Shown piece after piece: positions 1 through 11,930 of a stretch of DNA of 64,000 bases. Source of the DNA: Ligula intestinalis (Eukaryota; Platyhelminthes; Cestoda; Diphyllobothriidea; Diphyllobothriidae); assembly GCA_036362985.1 (NCBI GenBank), contig JAYGXS010000003.1, positions 76,957,738-77,021,737 on the forward strand, written 5' to 3'. Position 1 is the stretch's first letter, and every line of letters begins with the position of its first letter. The notes below the pieces were generated by a model that was given only the letters and a program-made list of their open reading frames with translations, did not search any database and was not told the origin of the DNA. The translations under genes and the position numbers were made by a program.

Positions 1-3000
1 TGATGTGCTTAGCCTAAAAGTGCTAGTTCTAGTTATCATACTTGCTAAAGCCAGTAAGTAGCAAGCCTCAGTGCTGCCTGTACGTGCATTTAGGAAAGGT
101 TAACCTCGTATTCAGTGGTAACCTATTTGGAATTATAGTAAACAGGGGGGTTAAAGAATGTGTATTTTATGAAAGCTTAATATCTACCACCGCTTCGCGC
201 TCAAATTTTGGACTTTTACGACATCTGCAATGTCTAGTTTTAGCTCAGAAATTGCGGCGTATCATCTGTTTAGTGGGAAGCAAGATTCTCCAGCAGTCAG
301 CTAGTCATGAAAGCTTAGTAAATTCATTTAACAGAACTAATAGTTCAGAAATATGACCTGCATCCTATTTTTGTCATTTTAGTATACCAGGTGAGAATCT
401 GAGTATATCAGCTGAGGTGATTCGGCCTCATCACATTGTTACTGCTACGACTTGTGCTTCTACTGTTAGTTCTTTATACTGATAGTACAGGTAGCGGCAG
501 TGTTTCTTCTATTTAATTGATAGTGGGATAGTGTAAGTACCTTGAAAAGTAAAATTGATGAATGCAGTAAGGAGAGAGCAAACTACAAGCATTAGCCTAA
601 ATAACAGCAGTACGACAATACAGTATCAGGTAGGTACAGTAGGGCAGTCTAAGTCAATGCAACAGGAATAGGGCAATTTCAGTGATGTTGGTAGCATAAG
701 TGTAAGTGGTTAAACCAGCAAATCAGCGCTCTCCTTGCGTTCTGCCCTTTCAACTCTATACACCAGGCTGTGTCGTCTTATTGGTTTACTAAAATTTATT
801 AAGAAATAGCTCAAGTAGTACCATGTCTTTATGTCGCATGGTGCCATGTACCGTTAACAGGCTAACTTATTGCAATATCTAAACTCCACCTTGAGGTTTC
901 AGGAGAGGCTTTCTGTGTAAGAGGGGAGCAATCTGCTCAATAATCAACTAATATTGTTATTTTTTATATGCTATAACTATGTCAATAGCTGAGCAATAAG
1001 CAATAAGCATAACATGGTAAAATGAGCTTGCAAAATTTCTCAGCTTCACGTGGTGATTCTGTAGAACGCCTGGGATTTCCTGCAAGCATGCGGTCTATAT
1101 TGTAGGGGTTTGGAGATCAGCAGGTACAGGCAGATTGCGCCGGACTACAGGACAGGTTCGGGGTTCTCACGAGTGATATCTTTCAAACACGGACACACAC
1201 ACAGCAGTGGCAATGCTCGCATACACGGGCACACACATACTGGTGGGACCGGCAACAGCAACAGCCCCGCGATGTACACAGGTAGCCAGTTCCCCCGTCG
1301 ATTTCGACGATGGGCACCGCGTGCTCCAACAGCCGCAGCAGACGCTGAAGCAAGCCGCAACAGACACTGAGGTGAGCTGGGCAAGCGACACGAAGGCCAT
1401 AGCAAGCAGGAGCAACACAGAGAACTAGCGAGAGAGAAACAGGAGTTTAGGCAGACTCACGCAGAGTCTACCCACTCGCTCGCCACTCCCACCTCTGTTT
1501 CTGGTGTAAAGACAAAGTCAATAAGACCGTGCATGAGGGAGGGTGTAGATGGCTGGCGCGGTAATCACTCAACACGCGCACACTTGCATCAGGCAACTCG
1601 CTAGGTATGCTCCTGCCTTCGTGGGAGCGCCATAAAGGCCACATTAAGAGGGAGCCATTGCAGCCTGACTCTCAGTCCTCACTCTCCTCCCATGCGCACA
1701 CACAAACACACGCGCACAAAAGAAGCAGCAACGTAGGGGGCCCGAGTTTTCCCGTCAGTTGGCAAACCCTCCAAGCCATGGCTTTTAGCGCACCGTGATA
1801 GATTCAAGCGCATTCAGATGTATTATAGTGAGGGGAGAAACGCGCCGCGGGTCGACCTCACTCTCTCCCCCACCACCTAGCTTTTCGGACACCTGAGGTG
1901 GGGCCTGAAGCCCCGTGGGAGCGTGAACGCATTCACCAACAGGGAATCAGAACTGAGAGAAAGTGCCAGCGCCTACAAGGCCGTAGGGACCGTGGTTGAC
2001 TGAGGACTGGCATTGCATATGCATACAGACATTCGGTCTCAGAAGGGTGAGAGCAGCCTTGCATGAAGCCTGTGCCAACACGCTCCTGAGAGGTGTACAC
2101 AGGTACACACGCACACACAAAATGGACTGTCGCCACCAGTTTACCGCTCCGCATCCTTCAAGGACTGCGTAAGCGGCAACTTATGATGTACACCACCGTT
2201 CAATGACGATTTCCGAACGAGATTTAATACCGACAACGGCCTCGATATAGGTGTTAATTAATCTGAAGAATTAGCCGTCAGCCGGTCGGCAGATACTGAA
2301 ATTTGAACTAGGACCGTATTGGATGCTGATACTATGATTGTACCAGGAGACTCTAACGCTCTCACCTGTTATTGTATCTACTCGGGCTTCCCTTCAGCTT
2401 CGCTGCTGAACCATCGATTACTGAGAATTTTTCACTGTCCATCCAGCCTCTGGCTTGTGATTCCGGTACAAAATAAGCTGTTAGTAATGAAAGGGTCCAT
2501 TGGGCCTTTAATATACAATTTATTTACTTATTAATCAGTGACGTCATTTCAACCCGACTGTAGTATATACCCTTTAGCAGGGCCCGAAACCCCCAAATTG
2601 ACGATGAAAATGCTCACTACGAGAAGACTTAGTAAACCTCGGTTACGCCAGTGATGCACTATCTCGGTTGCCAGTTTTCCTATCTGCATTTTCTCCTGTG
2701 TTTTGTAAGAATAGAACAAGCTGTTTGGTGTGTCGAGCAGGCTGCGTTTCATCGGCGTCTTAACAGACTCGGTTATTGAGTCCCGCTCGGCTCCTTAGGT
2801 GTGGGTGTGTACTTTTAATGCTGGTCTTGCCATCAGTTGCATTTTTCAACTCCAACTCTGCGAGCAATGACTGATGCTCGGATGAGTGTGCTGGATGACA
2901 CGAAAAATATGTCTGAATGGGGTGGGGTGGAAGCGGATACTGTTTTTAAAAAATGGACTTGACTCGCAGCGGCATCAGCCATCTTGATTTCGGTAGGGTG

Positions 3001-4610
3001 GGGCCCAACAACCACGTGCCAACTTTGATGCTCGGTTCGTTAATTGTACTCTGACTAATTAGGTGTGCAATCACGCTTGAATGAAAGGCGGCTTCTGTGC
3101 GCCATCAGATGGCGAACCGACACACAAACATGAGGGCGTGATGAACCACGCTTCCCCTTTCCTCTTACATGCTTCCGGATGCTAATAGGTAATCCGGTTC
3201 AGATTTGCAAAGTTGAGGGTTAGGAGATGAAACTGAAGGAACGGCAAAGGTAGTTTGTCCTACAGAAACGGTGGTTACAGGGGTTTTGGCATGAGGAAAT
3301 AGGATAGGAAGTGAAAGAAATCTGTAGATGTAAGCTAAAGTGGAAAATGTAGTTAAATTTGCTTCCCGCGGTCAGTGGACGTAAGTTGTCCGGTAAATTG
3401 TAGGTATGTGCGACGCTTCGCGCCGCGGACTATGCTAATCTAACTCCAGAACAGAAAGAAGGACCTCGGGTAAGGTGAAGTAGTTGACCTCCTAACCACC
3501 ATTACTATTTTTTTTCAGGATTTTCAAGAAATCTGTTTTTTGATAATCGTTCTTTTCCGCAATACGTTGAAGGATAATACAGATTAGGAAAATCTACAGA
3601 TATAAATCAGTAACATTTATAAATAAAATAAAAATGCACGTAGCAGTTATTAAAATTTATTCCACTAATTACCACCGTTCCCATAAGACAAATACGGGGA
3701 CTAGAGGTATATCAAGTGCATTAATTAGACTACTGTTTCCACGCAAACTTTAAGTGGCTCATCGGAACAAGGTTTATTTCTGCTGACGCTTCGAAGATCC
3801 TGACCAACCCTCAATTTCCAACATGCCTACTGTCACAACCGATCAGAATTTTTAATGACTGGCCGAAGGAGAAAGAGGAGGAGGACGTACTGGAACCATC
3901 AACCGTGATGATGGAGCGTAACACCAATGGCTGTCAAACACCCATACGAGAGTATCAAAAAATCGATCATTCCAGAGTTGGCAAGTTCAGCCAGTCATTC
4001 ACAGCTCTGATCGATAGTGACAGTAGACGTCTTGAAAACGGAGAGTTGGCCAGGCTCAAAAAACGAATGAGCTTGTTGCAGCCTGCCATATTGCCGACTA
4101 ATAGATGAAGCGAATAGGCAATGAGAGATGAAAGCGAGCATACAGTGAAAAAAAGCTTCTGGGGCAATTCTCTGATACAGTTATGAAATTGAAAGTGATT
4201 TATAGGATTGTGGAGGATAAGAAACTAACGCTCGTGGATTTAAAAAAAACTTGTGAGAAAGGAACACCTTGCCGATGGGAAGATAAGGATGTGTAAGGCT
4301 CCTCATCTAGGAGGAATTCATATAACCACAGGAGATTATATGCACCACAGCGCCACTCTAGGGTCTTTCCTTATACTTTTTGGTTGACTGCAGCGGCAAC
4401 CATAAGGATGGGAGGGCGCAGGTACTCGCTGTGATTGATGGCGCTCACTGATTGGTTAGGGAACTAGTTCATCGCGTTTTACCTTAGGGCTTTCGCTCCC
4501 TCGCGTCCCGCTGGCAACCACACAGTAGCTAGTAGTTTAGACAGCTTGAGCAGAGCAGGACGAGCGGGTTCTGTTAGCGATTCGTCTGCATTCATCAACG
4601 AATCTCAATA
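1..4610. other. non-coding stretch, no gene recognised
   Basis: No open frame here resembles a known protein or has exon-like splice borders. The stretch includes short CA/GT-rich patches (about 1,190-1,260, 1,690-1,720 and 2,100-2,120) and a mixed-composition region around 3,500-3,700 that is AT-rich. The small open frames at 1.1-1.4 kb are read through the CA-rich patches on both strands, which marks them as composition artefacts. A diverged trace of the SINE body may occur near 4,290-4,360, but it is too weak to call. Confidence 0.5.
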
Positions 4611-4611
4611 T

Positions 4612-4790
4612 TCTCGATCTAAACCGGCTCAACAACAAGCCCTTGACTCAATACTTGGAGCGTTGAACTTCTGATCAACATTTTTTGGTGGTGCACTTCT
4701 TGGGGTTGGGTATGACTCACTGAGGACTGTTATAAAGCCAGAAACTGCCATCCTAGACTTCCTTGTCTTTGCTGGCAATGCGCAGTTTGT
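4612..4790 (+). repeat. tRNA-derived SINE copy (family S1), diverged
   Basis: The order of blocks matches the other S1 copies: a gatctaaaccggc leader, a degraded tRNA-like head, then the body blocks gttgggtatgact, aagccagaaac and ccttgtctttgctggcaat. The B box has decayed in this copy. It lies just before the GGA microsatellite at 4,802. Confidence 0.6.
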
Positions 4791-4801
4791 GTCATGGCCA
4801 A

Positions 4802-4883
4802 GACGAGGAGGAGAAGGAGAAGGAGAAGGAGAAGGAGGAGGAGGAGGAGGAGGAGGAGGAGGAGGAGGAGGAGGAGGAGGAGA
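4802..4883 (+). repeat. (GGA)n/(GAG)n purine microsatellite, about 82 bp
   Basis: Starts as an imperfect GGAGAA repeat and continues as a pure GGA array to 4,883. It lies between a plus-strand and a minus-strand S1 SINE copy. Confidence 0.95.
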
Positions 4884-4923
4884 TGAAAGTCACGAGGCTT
4901 CTCTCTCATAGAGTATACGGACG

Positions 4924-5030
4924 ATGAAGAACAGACAAAAACCAGGCAGACTGGGATGATTATTTCTGGCTTCTAAAGCGTCTTCCGCCAGCAATACGCA
5001 ACCCCATGTTTTGCTGCACTGAAAAGTACT
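4924..5030 (-). repeat. S1 SINE fragment, minus strand
   Basis: Carries the reverse-strand body blocks of S1: gacaaaaaccaggcagactg, atttctggctt, ccgccagcaatacgcaaccc. The tRNA-like head is not recognisable. Confidence 0.6.
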
Positions 5031-6004
5031 GACGCTAAAACGATGAAAGACTTTGATGGCCATCTATAGCCATTAGCCCAACTATTGGACACCCAGGGCG
5101 TTTACGTGCTGGTGGAAAGAGGAACGGTCTGAAGCTGAGCTTTTGCACATTTTCAATACCTCACCAGCCATCCACGTGGTTTCCTCATTTTTTCAGGGTG
5201 TGTCCTCTTTGTTTTACCGACAGAGTATAGTTATCTACACGTCCGACTCCACCTTCGCCATCGCAATCCATTTTAGCCAATGAGTCGGCGCTGGAATCTG
5301 GCATCCCAGGCCGTGCCCCCCCCCCCTCTCTTCGACCGCTGCTCCTACCTCTCTCCCTCAGGCTCCGATTGACAGCTGTGACCCCTGTATGCATTTCAGG
5401 ACCGGCTGTCCGCTAAGGGGTTGGGGTGATCCACCTATCAGCTGTCGGCGCGTTGCCCACCTGGTGTCACCTGTTTGTGTCGGGCTCTCGGCGGTAGGCC
5501 TATACGTGGGCAGCTGGGATAACGTCCTGGAAGTAAATGGTGAATTTATGTCATGTTAGCTTCTCTAGGCCTACAAAATGCGCACGAGGGTAAAGGGTGG
5601 GGCAGAACTGAGTCGAGGAGGGGGGACGGGGGATGAACACACAGTTGCCCAGGGCTAGAACGGCTGCTTTCAACTGCGAGCTGTGTATCATTCTGGAAAT
5701 GGGCCTGAAAACCTTAAAATTATTATGAGAAGTGAAAAGGCCTCATTGCGGTGATTTTTTTGAAATGCTGACATTTCCGTGAGCTTGGTCAGGCTGTTGG
5801 GAGTACGACAAGTGATGGTTTGACAATGCCATACATCTCTATCAGCCGTGCAGCCATTTGGGTGAGTTGGGTGGCAGTAAGAGAGCCCGAAGCGGGCGCT
5901 AGGATACGCTCCGTTCCTGGTGGAAATTTTTCCATCCTCAACGCCTTATTATATATTAGATTGGGAAGAATAGTGCGTTCATGGAAAACGAAGAAGACGT
6001 ACTG
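5031..6004. other. non-coding stretch, nothing recognised
   Basis: Contains a run of 11 C residues at 5,316-5,326 and G-rich tracts near 5,600-5,630. Short open frames occur on both strands, with no recognisable domain and no paired splice signals. Confidence 0.5.
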
Positions 6005-6830
6005 AGCACCGGACCAATTGGTTTATTGTCCTAACCGTTCGAACTCCTACAGGAGTCCATCTTCAGAGGTAAGAAGCAGCAACCAAAACGACGGTTATAT
6101 TACTGGGCATAGGCCAATCTATTGTCAGATGTAATCAGGTTATCAATGTGTAAGAAACAGCAATGAAAAATTGTCGGGGGCGCAATTATAGTGGTGTACG
6201 CTAAGTAACTGTCAGTGAAGTCGGGAGTCGTTCGGACTCAAGAACAGCAACTAGTGTGGCGCATTGTCCCCACGTTAGAGGGTCTTGGTAATCCTGCCTT
6301 CCCTTCCGGCCGGTTCGTCGTGGGGTCCTCTTTACTTGGAATTCTCACGTTCGGTTTGGTCTTGTTCTGTACTTAGCTCACATAAGGGGGTAAGACTTTG
6401 TAGGCCGCGGAAGTCCTAGATGCCTCTTGACGGAGTTGGCTTCTGAGTACCATGCATCAAACGTCGGTCTTTCGGCTTTTAGGTTCATCGGCCTTCGATG
6501 ATCGTTTCTTTAATATCGCCAGTGGCCAGTCTCTCTGATGTGTGCTGCAAGTTTCGACTTTGGATCTGGTCTCCAAGCCGCTAATTTGTGTTCGTGAAGT
6601 GGGTCTACAGTTTTCGGCCTTTTTCTCCAACGTACTTACAGTCTCTACCATTGCAACGTATGTTGTAGACAACTGCAGAGGTTTCAGTAGGAGGCAGTCT
6701 GTCTCTGGATTGCATCACACGGTGAAGAATTGTTGTCTGAATGCGATGAGTTATGCTTACTCTGGTGGTTTGTAACGGCTGTAATGAACTGCTCAAAAAT
6801 TTGAAGATTGGCTGCGAACAGAGCATTAAT
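6005..6830 (-). mobile_element. decayed Penelope-like element, 3' part (GIY-YIG region and terminal repeat)
   Basis: On the minus strand, 6,826-6,605 reads VVYNIRCNGRDCKYVGEKGR. This resembles the start of the GIY-YIG endonuclease domain of Penelope-like retroelements, where the usual pattern is a VVYxIxC start followed by YxGETxR. A frameshift or stop follows, and the reading continues with RLATGDIKETI-type sequence to about 6,457. Downstream on the same strand, 6,069-6,008 carries a GAAGATGGACTCCTGTAGGA segment and a polyadenylation-like AATAAACCAATTGGT. The right-hand Penelope fragment (58.4-59.0 kb) has a comparable GTCC/AATAAA terminal segment. Family assignment rests on motif recognition. 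The element is clearly inactive. Confidence 0.6.
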
Positions 6831-7974
6831 AAACTCGGGAGATATCTATCATTACGTGCTCTTTCGGGTTAATTTTATCTAGGAGCCTAAGCAACCTTAA
6901 TGGTCCAGGACAGTGCACTAGAAAAGCACGGGTTTATTAATCACTGGGGTGTCGTATGTAAAATTAATTTGGGCTACAGTATGCAAACCCTTTTACTGAA
7001 AAACAGTTCATGTATAATGTGTCGTCGCGTCTATTAAAGGCTTAAAACTTAAGTTTGTCCAAGTAGGTGGTTCAGATGGACATATTTATGCCTGAGATTT
7101 ATTAGGAGATGAAGACACAGCTGGAAGCCACAGTTCAGAACCACTGCAGACCAGGTTGATGCATTTGACGCACACGCTCGTTTAAAGCATGCACTCGTGG
7201 CAACGCTCAAACCTTCGCGACAGCTTTTACGTGCGCAACAGGTCTGCCCAGTCACCTTCAAGGTTGATTCACACATAATCTGACTGTGACGACTGCCATG
7301 CTCTCACTTCGGATGCCACCAGCTGCGCGGTCGTCCAGCTGTCAACCTCCTCACACCTATTCGTCACTAGCTCTGTACAGAATACCCTATTCGTCCAACC
7401 TTGCATCCCACTTTTTATCTTCTCACACAGAACCGGGCCTGACGATCACAGCGGCAAAGATCCGCCCCTAATGACTGCAATAGGCGCTAACGTCGATAAA
7501 CAGGCGGGCGCGGATTAGAAAAGGAAGGTTGGAGTTTGATCGACTGCCAGCAGGCAGACAGGCAGGCTAGAATTAAATTAATTTATTTGTTTTTGATAGT
7601 GATTAATCACAGAAATAAGACTGCTTGCTAAGACTACCAAGTCAAACGTGAGCTTCCACAGGTAAGGGCGACTTGTATGGCCACCGCACACAACGCATGC
7701 TTACTTCGGAAAACCAACAAATCAGTGGGCACTCTTTCCTGAGTGAACAAATACCCAAGATACAGCGACAGCTAATAGCAGGTGGGAAGGCATGGATGAA
7801 AATCTACGTCATGTGTGCGTGCACATGTTTGTGTCTCTGATTCTGTCTGATGGTCTGAGTGGTTTTGATTGAATTAAGCCAGAGAAAGATTGAAAGTATA
7901 CTGTATCAATCTACACCAAGCATTTGTCATTTCTACCTCTGCTATATATGTCCTCTTCCAAAATCGGAGTCTCT
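6831..7974. other. non-coding stretch with one old repeat segment
   Basis: No gene recognised. About 7,370-7,475 is homologous to about 16,860-16,965; both contain TCTGTACAGAATAC, then ACCTTG, then a TATCTTCT tract and an ACCGG(G/A)CCT block. They are probably two copies of a further dispersed repeat of unknown class. Confidence 0.45.
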
Positions 7975-8125
7975 ACCCGCAAAGAAAAGGAGACTTGAAT
8001 AGTCATATCTGGCTTATTATCCGTCCTAGGCTATCATCGCCTAAATCCAAGTTCACCGGACATGATCCTCCAACCCGCTTTCGTTTTTCATCGAAGGTTA
8101 TAAAGTCCAATGATTATGTTCCCTA
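7975..8125 (-). repeat. highly diverged S1 SINE copy
   Basis: Reverse-strand S1 blocks aaggagacttgaatagtcat, tctggcttattatccgtc and aatccaagttc are visible but eroded. The tRNA head is not identifiable. Confidence 0.45.
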
Positions 8126-8154
8126 AGCAGATCAGATGGAGCCTTTACACCATA

Positions 8155-8350
8155 ACATATATATATATAGGTAGAAATATGTTACCAACCAAGACAAGGG
8201 AGACTGGACTGGCTGTTTCTGGCTTATTAGCTGTCGTCAGCCAACCATAGCCAACCCCAGGAATGGCGATCCCCAGGCTTGGACCTGCCTAGAAGTCTAA
8301 AGATCTAGTCACAGCTCCACAGGTTTGTTGCCTTGCCGCTTTAAATCTAG
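8155..8350 (-). repeat. S1 SINE copy, minus strand
   Basis: Starts just after an (AT)n tract at 8,157-8,169. It shows the reverse-strand body blocks gacaagggagactggactgg, tctggcttattagctgtcg and ccaaccccagg, followed by a degraded head ending near the ttgccttgccg leader motif. Confidence 0.75.
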
Positions 8351-10412
8351 AATATACCTATTTTCACGGAAGGGCGATCAATGATCATGCTGCCACGTGG
8401 AGCATGCTTGTCGCGTCGTGGCTTGAAGCTCAGTGTGTCCGTTTCACAAACTCACAAATAATGTGATAGACAGAGGCTATTTTTCAGGTCTGAAGCTTTA
8501 AATATTCTCATAGTGTATGAGATACCGATATTACATAGCCTGAATGTGCCTGTACGTACAAGTCAACACACACAGTAATCTGTCAGAAAATAAAACTATT
8601 TAGACAAAGAATTAGTGTCTACATCAGCATGACAGATTTGGTCCCAATTATTAAGCATTCAGGTATGCCCAAATACAATCGAGGGCAGGATAGTTCTTAG
8701 CCCAACTGATATAGAATATGGTCAATTAGCAAAGGAACCCAGATTTAGATCTCACAGCATTTCGACCCTAGTATGTAGGAGGTCGTGGTTTAAGGGTGAG
8801 TGGCAAAAAGCCGGGAACGCACATCTGTTGTATATTTAACCGTATGTTTCTATAAAGAGACTTCCTGTAGGTTATGCTACCAAAATAGGCCAGGATCAAG
8901 CTACCTGTTTTGTAAGCATCATAAATAAGCGCTCTCGATGCGCAACGAATACTGTTAGCGTCTGAATAATTTGCAGAACAGTGAATAGAAACGGAATTGT
9001 TGCCTTCATAAAGAGCCCTGTTTCAAGACTTTGTTATTTCCCAAAATACGATTGGAAAAAGGGATGGTTTTCATGCCTTTTTCGACTTTAATCATTACTC
9101 TTAAGTCATTGTTTATATGACATTTTACTGCGGACATAAATTTGCGGTCATGCGTGGTGCTTTTGATCCCGCGTGTGATCAACACATACAGTTAGGGGCA
9201 TTTCTCAACGATGAAAAGCCGGCCACACTGTACGAATTAGTTTAACTTAAGTCCAGTATTATATCTTCACCTCTACAGCCTAGTAATAGCTTCGTAAACT
9301 TCCGGGCAAATAGTTCCAGAGCGTGTGCCACACTTCCGTCTCTACTGTTGCTCCAGTTCTCATACAAAACTCGATATGTAGGCGGGAAGGCAGGAAAATC
9401 TGCCGTCATTCTGTTTCCGATGCACGACAGGCCAGCAACCGCACCTGTGACCAGTCCGTCTCGTCGCCAAGTCGATGTACATGATCGGGACCACTGCCAC
9501 CACTGTGACAGCAACTACACTGGTCACCCTCTGCAAACAATTACACTCCACCCTCCCCCCTCTCCAGCAAGCACACAGCTCTCACTGTCCTCGTTAGCTA
9601 TACTTACACGGGGGGAGGAGAGTACGCTCCAGAGAGGGAGGAGGATACCCGGGAATAAGAAGTTCACGCCACCCCTCTCGTGGGTGGGCCCCACTTCCTG
9701 GGAAAACTGGAGTCCTCGAATAGGGGTACGGCAGAGACGCTAAATCGGGTTAAAAGATTTACGGGGGTGGGGATGCAGGGGGGAATGCGAAGATCGGTGG
9801 CGTTTATGTTGTGCACGGCCGGCCACCTGAAGGCATGAACTTGACACGTGTGTGGCCTCTTCCACGCCGGACGTTACGAGGTTTAAAAGCCGGTCACATT
9901 GCATCGACACATTTAGCCTAGAGAGACACACACACACGCACAAAAAAACTGCACATCTTTGAGGCAGTTTGTGTCGTTGAAGTGCCGGGGTGGGTGGGAT
10001 GGGGGTGAAGACGAGGAGTCCTAATTTATGAGATTTTTGAGACCGTTTAGCTGTGACTAATGCTTTAAAAACTGCCCAACATTTAGTTTTATAAATGGGA
10101 GCACAAAAAATTCAGTCACTACGTTCCCTCTTCGGACGAAAACCAGTCGAATCTCCCGTTAAAGTCGAAGCAATAGACCGTCAGCATCTGAATACTTTTT
10201 TACATTTTATTAGCACTCTGACGGGGCTTTTAAGGCTGCCACCGTTACTTATAGTACTAAGGATGCAGGTGTTTATTATTCATATTAGTGGAGCGCTCGC
10301 CAATCGGGTCTCAGAACACACTCATCTATTTGTTTTCTGGAGCTCACTTTCAGGCTCCTTTAACAGTCGCACAACGCCCAGACAGAAATGTATTACCCGA
10401 GGCTCAAAAGCA
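8351..10412. other. non-coding stretch, no gene recognised
   Basis: Open frames around 9,240-9,740 exist on both strands and show no domain. A GC-rich, C/G-run-containing patch spans about 9,540-9,960, with a short (AC)n run near 9,925-9,938. No splice-bounded exon could be supported. Confidence 0.45.
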
Positions 10413-10437
10413 AACCCCAAGGCACAACGGGGTGAGT
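10413..10437 (+). repeat. S1 terminal motif (CCCCAAGGCACAACGGGGTG), isolated
   Basis: The same motif recurs near 11,071, 11,508, 11,787, 16,405 and 21,868 on the plus strand and near 11,190-11,213 in reverse. In the better-preserved copies it lies about 80 bp beyond the TTGTCTTTGTCGGTAAT block, so it is read here as the 3' terminus of S1. Confidence 0.5.
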
Positions 10438-10504
10438 TTATTCCTTAGCCTACCGGTGAGCAACTATCTACCATTGTGTATAATCATTTTAGAAACAGAA
10501 GAAC

Positions 10505-10630
10505 ATTACTGACACAGACAAAGGAGATTGGGCTAGAAATTACTGATCTAGGAGGAATCACCGGCTAGCCATACCAATGCCCGTGTGTCACAGCGCCTGA
10601 GACCAACGGCGTGGAAGAATCCTTATCGCG
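10505..10630 (-). repeat. diverged S1 SINE copy, minus strand
   Basis: Reverse-strand blocks gacacagacaaaggagattg and ccggctagccatacc are recognisable; the central palindromic block is eroded. About 60-100 bp beyond it (10,690-10,725) is a GATGAACTCCTGTAAGAGTT segment that resembles the Penelope terminal segment at 6.0 kb. Confidence 0.45.
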
Positions 10631-10912
10631 AACACTACACCTTGCCCCCGTTCTCTTACTTTCTACTTTGTTTTCGTCAAATTTCTGCAGACTTCGATGA
10701 TGAACTCCTGTAAGAGTTCAAAAGCTCAGCCCAATACATATATTTCCTCAGTGATCACCTCTTCTTATTCTTTGCAAGAATAATCTGCCTGTACTAAAAG
10801 TTGCTATTGGACTGCCTTCAAGGATCCTAGTTTAAACCTCAAGCCACAACCGAAAGTGCATGTTCGGAGTTCCATCAGTGAAAGGGACAAGGCAAAAGTT
10901 CAACGTTCAGGA

Positions 10913-11100
10913 ACTGAAGAGTCCGGATTCGAACTCCATGACCCCAGAAAGCGTATGATTGGCTGACAATGGCTTAGAAGCCGAAAATGGACATGACCAT
11001 GTAGTCAGCAATTTTCTTTGGTTTATAATACTACCCACTGTGAGATAACCTGCAACGGCCCTATATTGAGCCCCAAGGCACAACGGGCCAAGCATGTTCT
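10913..11100 (+). repeat. S1 SINE copy, plus strand
   Basis: Contains the B-box-like ggattcgaactcc, then tgattggctgacaatggctt, gaagccgaaaatgg, and the terminal motif ccccaaggcacaacggg near 11,071. Confidence 0.65.
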
Positions 11101-11189
11101 GTAACGGAGTATGTTAACGCCACACCATCATGACAGGTATATCCATATACTATTGTAGATGGGCACTCACTGAACGGTACGGTAATCGC

Positions 11190-11470
11190 TCGTTCCATTG
11201 TGCCTTGGGACTCTCTCTCTCTCCAGCTTCATCAGCAGCCACTCAACAGCCAGCATATACTGTAGGCAGAAATACATAAACGAAAAAGACAAGGGAGACC
11301 GGAATGACCATTTCTGGCTTATTAGCCGTCATCAGCCAGCAATACCCAACCCCAGGGATGTTGACCCCGAGACTTTAGCCCGCGAAATTATTGGCTTTAT
11401 TTCCAAAGCCCTAGCCCCTGCGTCAATAGCTCGTTGTCCTACCGGTTCATCTGTCTATGATACGCTAGCT
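11190..11470 (-). repeat. near full-length S1 SINE, minus strand
   Basis: Begins with the reversed terminal motif attgtgccttgggactc near 11,197. The reverse-strand body follows (gacaagggagaccggaatga, tctggcttattagccgtc, atcagccagcaatacccaac), then a degraded head. It forms a head-to-head pair with the plus-strand copy that follows. Confidence 0.75.
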
Positions 11471-11507
11471 GTTGAGCAACTGATAGGGGCGGGGAGCTCG
11501 AGGGCGA

Positions 11508-11815
11508 GTCCCAAGGCACAATGGAATGAGTGAGTTTAACATTTAACATTGTTAATATTCCCGATCAAAACCGGTAAGGCAATCAGTCCACGGCTTCATG
11601 GTTAGGATGTTAGACTCTTAATAAACTGCTCGCGGGTTCGAGTATTACCCTGGGTTGTTTATGACTGGCTGATGACGGCTTATGAGCCAGAAACGGTCAT
11701 GCTACTCTCCTCAGTCTTTCTCGGTAATGCATTACTGTATGTAACATGCTAGCCGCTATGGCTGCTGTCAGGGCCTAATAAATGAAACCCAAGGTAGAGC
11801 GGGATGAGGGAGATT
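11508..11815 (+). repeat. S1 SINE, plus strand, with terminal motifs at both ends
   Basis: A terminal motif at 11,508 is followed by the leader gatcaaaaccggtaagg. Then come a tRNA-like head (A-box-like cttcatggttaggatg; B box gcgggttcgagtatt), the body tgactggctgatgacggct and gagccagaaacggtcat, and a second terminal motif cccaaggtagagcgggatg near 11,787. The head is the best evidence for a tRNA origin of the family. Confidence 0.75.
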
Positions 11816-11854
11816 GTTTAGCAGTCGATGAAGCTTCATCAGCAACTATAAATT

Positions 11855-11930
11855 TCCCCCGGCATAGACGGGCAAGAAAACGAGCCGGTGGCCCAATCGT
11901 TACAGCGCTGAACGACACTAATTGCTAGCT
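11855..11930 (+). repeat. S1 SINE head only
   Basis: The segment acgggcaagaaaacgagccg followed by gtggcccaatcgttacagcg matches the leader and A-box region of S1. The sequence diverges before the B box. Confidence 0.5.

Noticed and set aside
1110..1428. Overlapping small frames on both strands
   Set aside because: They pass through CA/GT-rich simple sequence and have no supporting features.
9242..9743. Overlapping frames of 90 to 131 codons on both strands
   Set aside because: No recognisable domain, and mutually antisense; likely chance in GC-richer DNA.
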